8,964 bases of DNA, taken from assembly GCA_947483345.1 (NCBI GenBank), contig CANKNL010000113.1, positions 1-8,964 of the forward strand, written 5' to 3'. Shown piece by piece: positions 5,976 to 8,964 of this stretch (positions are counted from its first letter, which is position 1; every line of letters starts with the position of its first letter). The translations under genes were made by a program, and so were the position numbers. The notes beneath the pieces are model-generated. The model searched no databases. It had not been told where the DNA came from and saw nothing but the letters and a program-made list of their open reading frames with translations. This stretch comes from Chitinophagaceae bacterium (lineage in GTDB: Bacteria > Bacteroidota > Bacteroidia > Chitinophagales > Chitinophagaceae).

Positions 5976-8924
5976 ATGAAACTAAAAGGTTTAGTTTGGT
6001 TTTTTACAATTGCACTTACTGTGATATCTCTTTGGGAATTATCCTATACATGGGTAGTGCGTAATTACGAAAACACCGTTACAGCAAAAGCAACTAAAAT
6101 TGTAAAAGCTTCAAATCCTGATTTAAAAGGAGATGAAAAAGAAGCTGCTATAGAGTACCGAAAAAGAAGGATTCTCGACAGTACAGCAGATTTAAAGATC
6201 TATCCGCTTTTTGGCACAACGTACAAGCAGTGTAAAACCAATGAACTCAATCTTGGTTTGGATCTGCAGGGCGGTATCAGTGTAACGCTTGATGTCAGTC
6301 TTTCTGATTTATTAAAGTCGTTAAGTAATAATTCTAAAAATCCGCTTTTGCTGAATGCGATCAGCACAGCCACCATTCAAAAGAACACGAGTGATGCTGA
6401 TTTTATTACCCTTTTCACCGAATCTTTTATTAAGCAAAATGGTTCAGGAAAATTAGCTTCTGTTTTTGCAGGAGCCGAAAAAGAAGTCAAAATCAATGAC
6501 AATGATGCAGCTGTTATTTCCAAACTTAAAACAATCGCATCTGGTGCCATTAAAGAAACATATAAAATATTAGTTCGCCGTATAGATAAATTTGGTGTGG
6601 CCCAGCCCAATATTAATTTCGACGAAAATAAGGGTATCATCAATGTGGAATTGGCCGGTGTTACAGATATTGAACGTGTACGTAAATTATTACAAGCCTC
6701 TGCACACTTGCAGTTTTGGGAGGTTTACCGTATTGATGAACTGGCTGCTTCTTTAAAAATTGCTGATGAAAATCTGCAGAATTACCTAAATGGTGTTAAG
6801 GTAGATAGCACAGGTAAAATTGATTCTGCTAAACTACTGGAAAATGTTAATCCTTTCTTCAGGGTTATCAATCCACAAAATCCGCAAACAGATCAAGCTA
6901 CCGGTAAACAATACTTTTCCTCAAACATAGGCAGTATTGCGTTACAGGATACGGGTGTTTTTAATGAATACATGAATAATGATGTTGTAAAAAATGCCTT
7001 ACCTGCCGATGCCAAATTTTTATTAGGTATAGAAGAAAAAGCAGCAAAAGGATCTCAACGCTTTTTTCAATTGTATGCTGTTAAAACAATGCCAGGCAGT
7101 GATAAAGCACCCCTAGAAGGCGAAGGTGTAAAAGAAGCCAGGCAAGATTTTGATGAAAGAGGAAAAGTAGCGATCAAAATGGAAATGACCAGCACAGGTT
7201 CAAAAACATGGGCCAGGCTTACCGCTAAAAATGTGAACCGGCCTATTGCCATCGCTTTGGATGATATAGTTTATTCAGCCCCAAATGTAAATGGACCTAT
7301 TGAAGGTGGTAGTTCTGAGATTACCGGAAATTATACGGTACAGGAAGCACAGGATTTAGCGAATATTTTAAAGTCGGGTAAACTGGATGCTCCGGCCAAG
7401 ATCGTAGCCCAACAGGTTGTAGGGCCAACACTTGGTAAAGAGTCTGTTCAGGGTGGTGCCATGTCTTTTGGAATAGCCTTTTTGGTTATATTTATTTTAA
7501 TGCTGGTGTATTACAACACAGGTGGCTGGGTTGCCAATATTGCTTTAATCTTTAACCTGTTATTCACTATCGGTGTTTTAACCGCCATGGGTTTTACATT
7601 AACAGCAGCCGGTATTGCCGGACTGGTACTGACCATTGGTTTAGCGGTTGATACCAACGTAATTATATTTGAACGTATTAAAGAAGAATTAACAAAAGGA
7701 AAATCTCACCAGCTTGCTATTAACGACGGTTACAAACGGTCGCTTGCTCCGGTTATTGATGCCCACGTAACGTCTTTACTTACCGCTTTTATTTTGTTTT
7801 ATTTTGGCTTAGGCCCTGTTCTTGGTTTTGCCACCACACAAATCATAGGTATTTTACTTTCCTTGTTTTGTGGAATTTTGGTATCGCGATTAATTACTGA
7901 AATATGGACAAATAAAAACCGCCATTTGAATTATTTTACGGGTATCTCAAAAAGGATTTTTAAACATGCCAGTTATAAATTTATTGAGTTAAGGAAATAT
8001 GCTTACGTTATTTCTGCAGTTGTATTGTTATTGGGAGTGGCTTCTTTCTTTAATGGCTTCCATTTAGGTGTGGAGTTTAAAGGCGGCCGTAGTTATACTG
8101 TTCAGTTTGATAAAGCAGTTAAAAATGATGAGATACGTGACGACCTGAAAGTGGCACTGGAAGGCGATAATGTTACTATTAAAACAGTTGGTGACAGCCG
8201 GCATTTAAATATTACCACTGCTTATTTAAAAAGTGTTGATAATGCGGATAGTGCTGTAAAAACGAGGTTGTTCCTGGGACTTAAAAAAGTACTGCCTGCA
8301 GATATTACTTACGCACAGTTTATCAAAAATAATATACAGGCCTATTCAACTGTTCAACCAAGCATATCGGATGATTTGAAACGTGGCGCTGTTAAAGCAA
8401 CCATTTTTGCCATGTTGGCCATCTTCCTGTACATCTTCATGCGATTCCGCGACTGGAGATATTCAGTGGGTACCATTGTTACGCTGTTACATGATGTGTT
8501 TGTAACACTGGCCGTTTTTTCTTTCTTTAAAAATATAGTACCATTCCCACTCGAGATTGATCAGCACTTTATTGCTGCGATACTAACGGTTATCGGTTTC
8601 TCCATGAACGATACTGTTATTGTATTTGACCGTATTCGGGAGTACAGCCGAGATATGAAAGGGGCAACCAAAACGCATATTATTAACCGCGCTGTAAACG
8701 ATACCTTAAGCCGTACCATTATGACCTCGCTTACGGTTTTCCTTACGTTGTTGATCCTATTCGTTTTTGGTGGCGAGGTAACACGTGGTTTTGCATTTGC
8801 CATGTTGATTGGTGTAATCACCGGTACCTACTCTTCAATCTTTGTAGGTGCCCCCATATTGGTGGACTTTGCAAAAGACAAACCCTTAGGTGCAGCCGAC
8901 GATGTTGTTGTAAAAAAGAAATAA
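5976..8924 (+). CDS. secDF: Fused protein translocase subunit SecDF
   Basis: A 982-residue inner-membrane protein joining SecD and SecF in one chain. It assists the SecYEG translocon by pulling exported proteins across the membrane, using the proton gradient. SecD half: one N-terminal membrane segment (about 6-27), the signature LGLDLQGG (93-100), a large periplasmic domain (about 100-490, including the SecD-type segment around KVAIKMEMTSTGSKTWARLT), then a membrane bundle (about 494-640) with GLAVDTNVIIFERIKEEL (555-572; D559 matches the conserved intramembrane Asp). SecF half: membrane segment about 675-692, GVEFKGG (698-704), a small periplasmic domain, and a second bundle (about 805-965) with SMNDTVIVFDRIREY (876-890; D879) and R913. 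That is the expected twelve membrane segments in two six-segment halves. The length is normal for the fused form usual in Bacteroidota. The start is clear: no sensible in-frame upstream start is seen and the membrane segment follows at once. It has its own promoter candidate and appears monocistronic within the window. Confidence 0.98.
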   Translation: MKLKGLVWFFTIALTVISLWELSYTWVVRNYENTVTAKATKIVKASNPDLKGDEKEAAIEYRKRRILDSTADLKIYPLFGTTYKQCKTNELNLGLDLQGGISVTLDVSLSDLLKSLSNNSKNPLLLNAISTATIQKNTSDADFITLFTESFIKQNGSGKLASVFAGAEKEVKINDNDAAVISKLKTIASGAIKETYKILVRRIDKFGVAQPNINFDENKGIINVELAGVTDIERVRKLLQASAHLQFWEVYRIDELAASLKIADENLQNYLNGVKVDSTGKIDSAKLLENVNPFFRVINPQNPQTDQATGKQYFSSNIGSIALQDTGVFNEYMNNDVVKNALPADAKFLLGIEEKAAKGSQRFFQLYAVKTMPGSDKAPLEGEGVKEARQDFDERGKVAIKMEMTSTGSKTWARLTAKNVNRPIAIALDDIVYSAPNVNGPIEGGSSEITGNYTVQEAQDLANILKSGKLDAPAKIVAQQVVGPTLGKESVQGGAMSFGIAFLVIFILMLVYYNTGGWVANIALIFNLLFTIGVLTAMGFTLTAAGIAGLVLTIGLAVDTNVIIFERIKEELTKGKSHQLAINDGYKRSLAPVIDAHVTSLLTAFILFYFGLGPVLGFATTQIIGILLSLFCGILVSRLITEIWTNKNRHLNYFTGISKRIFKHASYKFIELRKYAYVISAVVLLLGVASFFNGFHLGVEFKGGRSYTVQFDKAVKNDEIRDDLKVALEGDNVTIKTVGDSRHLNITTAYLKSVDNADSAVKTRLFLGLKKVLPADITYAQFIKNNIQAYSTVQPSISDDLKRGAVKATIFAMLAIFLYIFMRFRDWRYSVGTIVTLLHDVFVTLAVFSFFKNIVPFPLEIDQHFIAAILTVIGFSMNDTVIVFDRIREYSRDMKGATKTHIINRAVNDTLSRTIMTSLTVFLTLLILFVFGGEVTRGFAFAMLIGVITGTYSSIFVGAPILVDFAKDKPLGAADDVVVKKK

Positions 8925-8964
8925 ATTAAACAATCATTTTATAAATAAAGCGCCCCGTTTTTAA

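Noticed and set aside
8949..8964. GC-rich segment followed by T residues (GCGCCCCGTTTTT) after secDF, resembling part of a terminator
   Set aside because: Only one arm is visible before the window ends, so no hairpin can be shown.

Overview
The window looks like chromosomal DNA from a member of the Bacteroidota, probably of the Chitinophagaceae/Sphingobacteriia type. The DNA is AT-rich and genes generally lack Shine-Dalgarno sequences. Some promoters fit the Bacteroidota -7 consensus TAnnTTTG, secreted proteins carry short MKK...FAQ signal peptides, SecD and SecF are fused into one protein, and an OstA-like envelope protein of the Bacteroidota kind is present. The family assignment is inference; the phylum is better supported.

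Layout. (1) Positions 2-1240, plus strand: the 3' part of an OstA/LptA-like lipopolysaccharide transport gene whose start lies before the window. (2) Positions 1191-3249, plus strand: an imperfect tandem duplication of about 1.1 kb. Each unit holds the last ~50 bp of the ostA-like gene, a short spacer and a gene for a secreted protein of unknown function. The first copy (1282-2263) is broken by one extra G in a run of seven; the second (2383-3249) is intact. (3) Positions 3303-4493, minus strand: a class I PLP-dependent aminotransferase of the aspartate aminotransferase kind, convergent with the duplicated genes. (4) Positions 4524-5846, minus strand: a lipoprotein serine hydrolase of the class A beta-lactamase-like fold. 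(5) Positions 5976-8924, plus strand: the fused SecDF translocase subunit, divergent from the hydrolase across a 129-bp spacer that holds a good -7 box for secDF.

The envelope theme is loose: OstA acts in LPS export, SecDF helps drive secretion, and the lipoprotein hydrolase and duplicated secreted proteins are exported. The aminotransferase is housekeeping metabolism. There is no sign of one dedicated multi-gene system, no mobile element, no RNA gene and no CRISPR array. The part most worth a second look is the tandem pair of unknown secreted proteins: a frameshift at a G7 tract, a duplicated tail of the neighbouring gene, and a patchwork of nearly identical and strongly diverged blocks.
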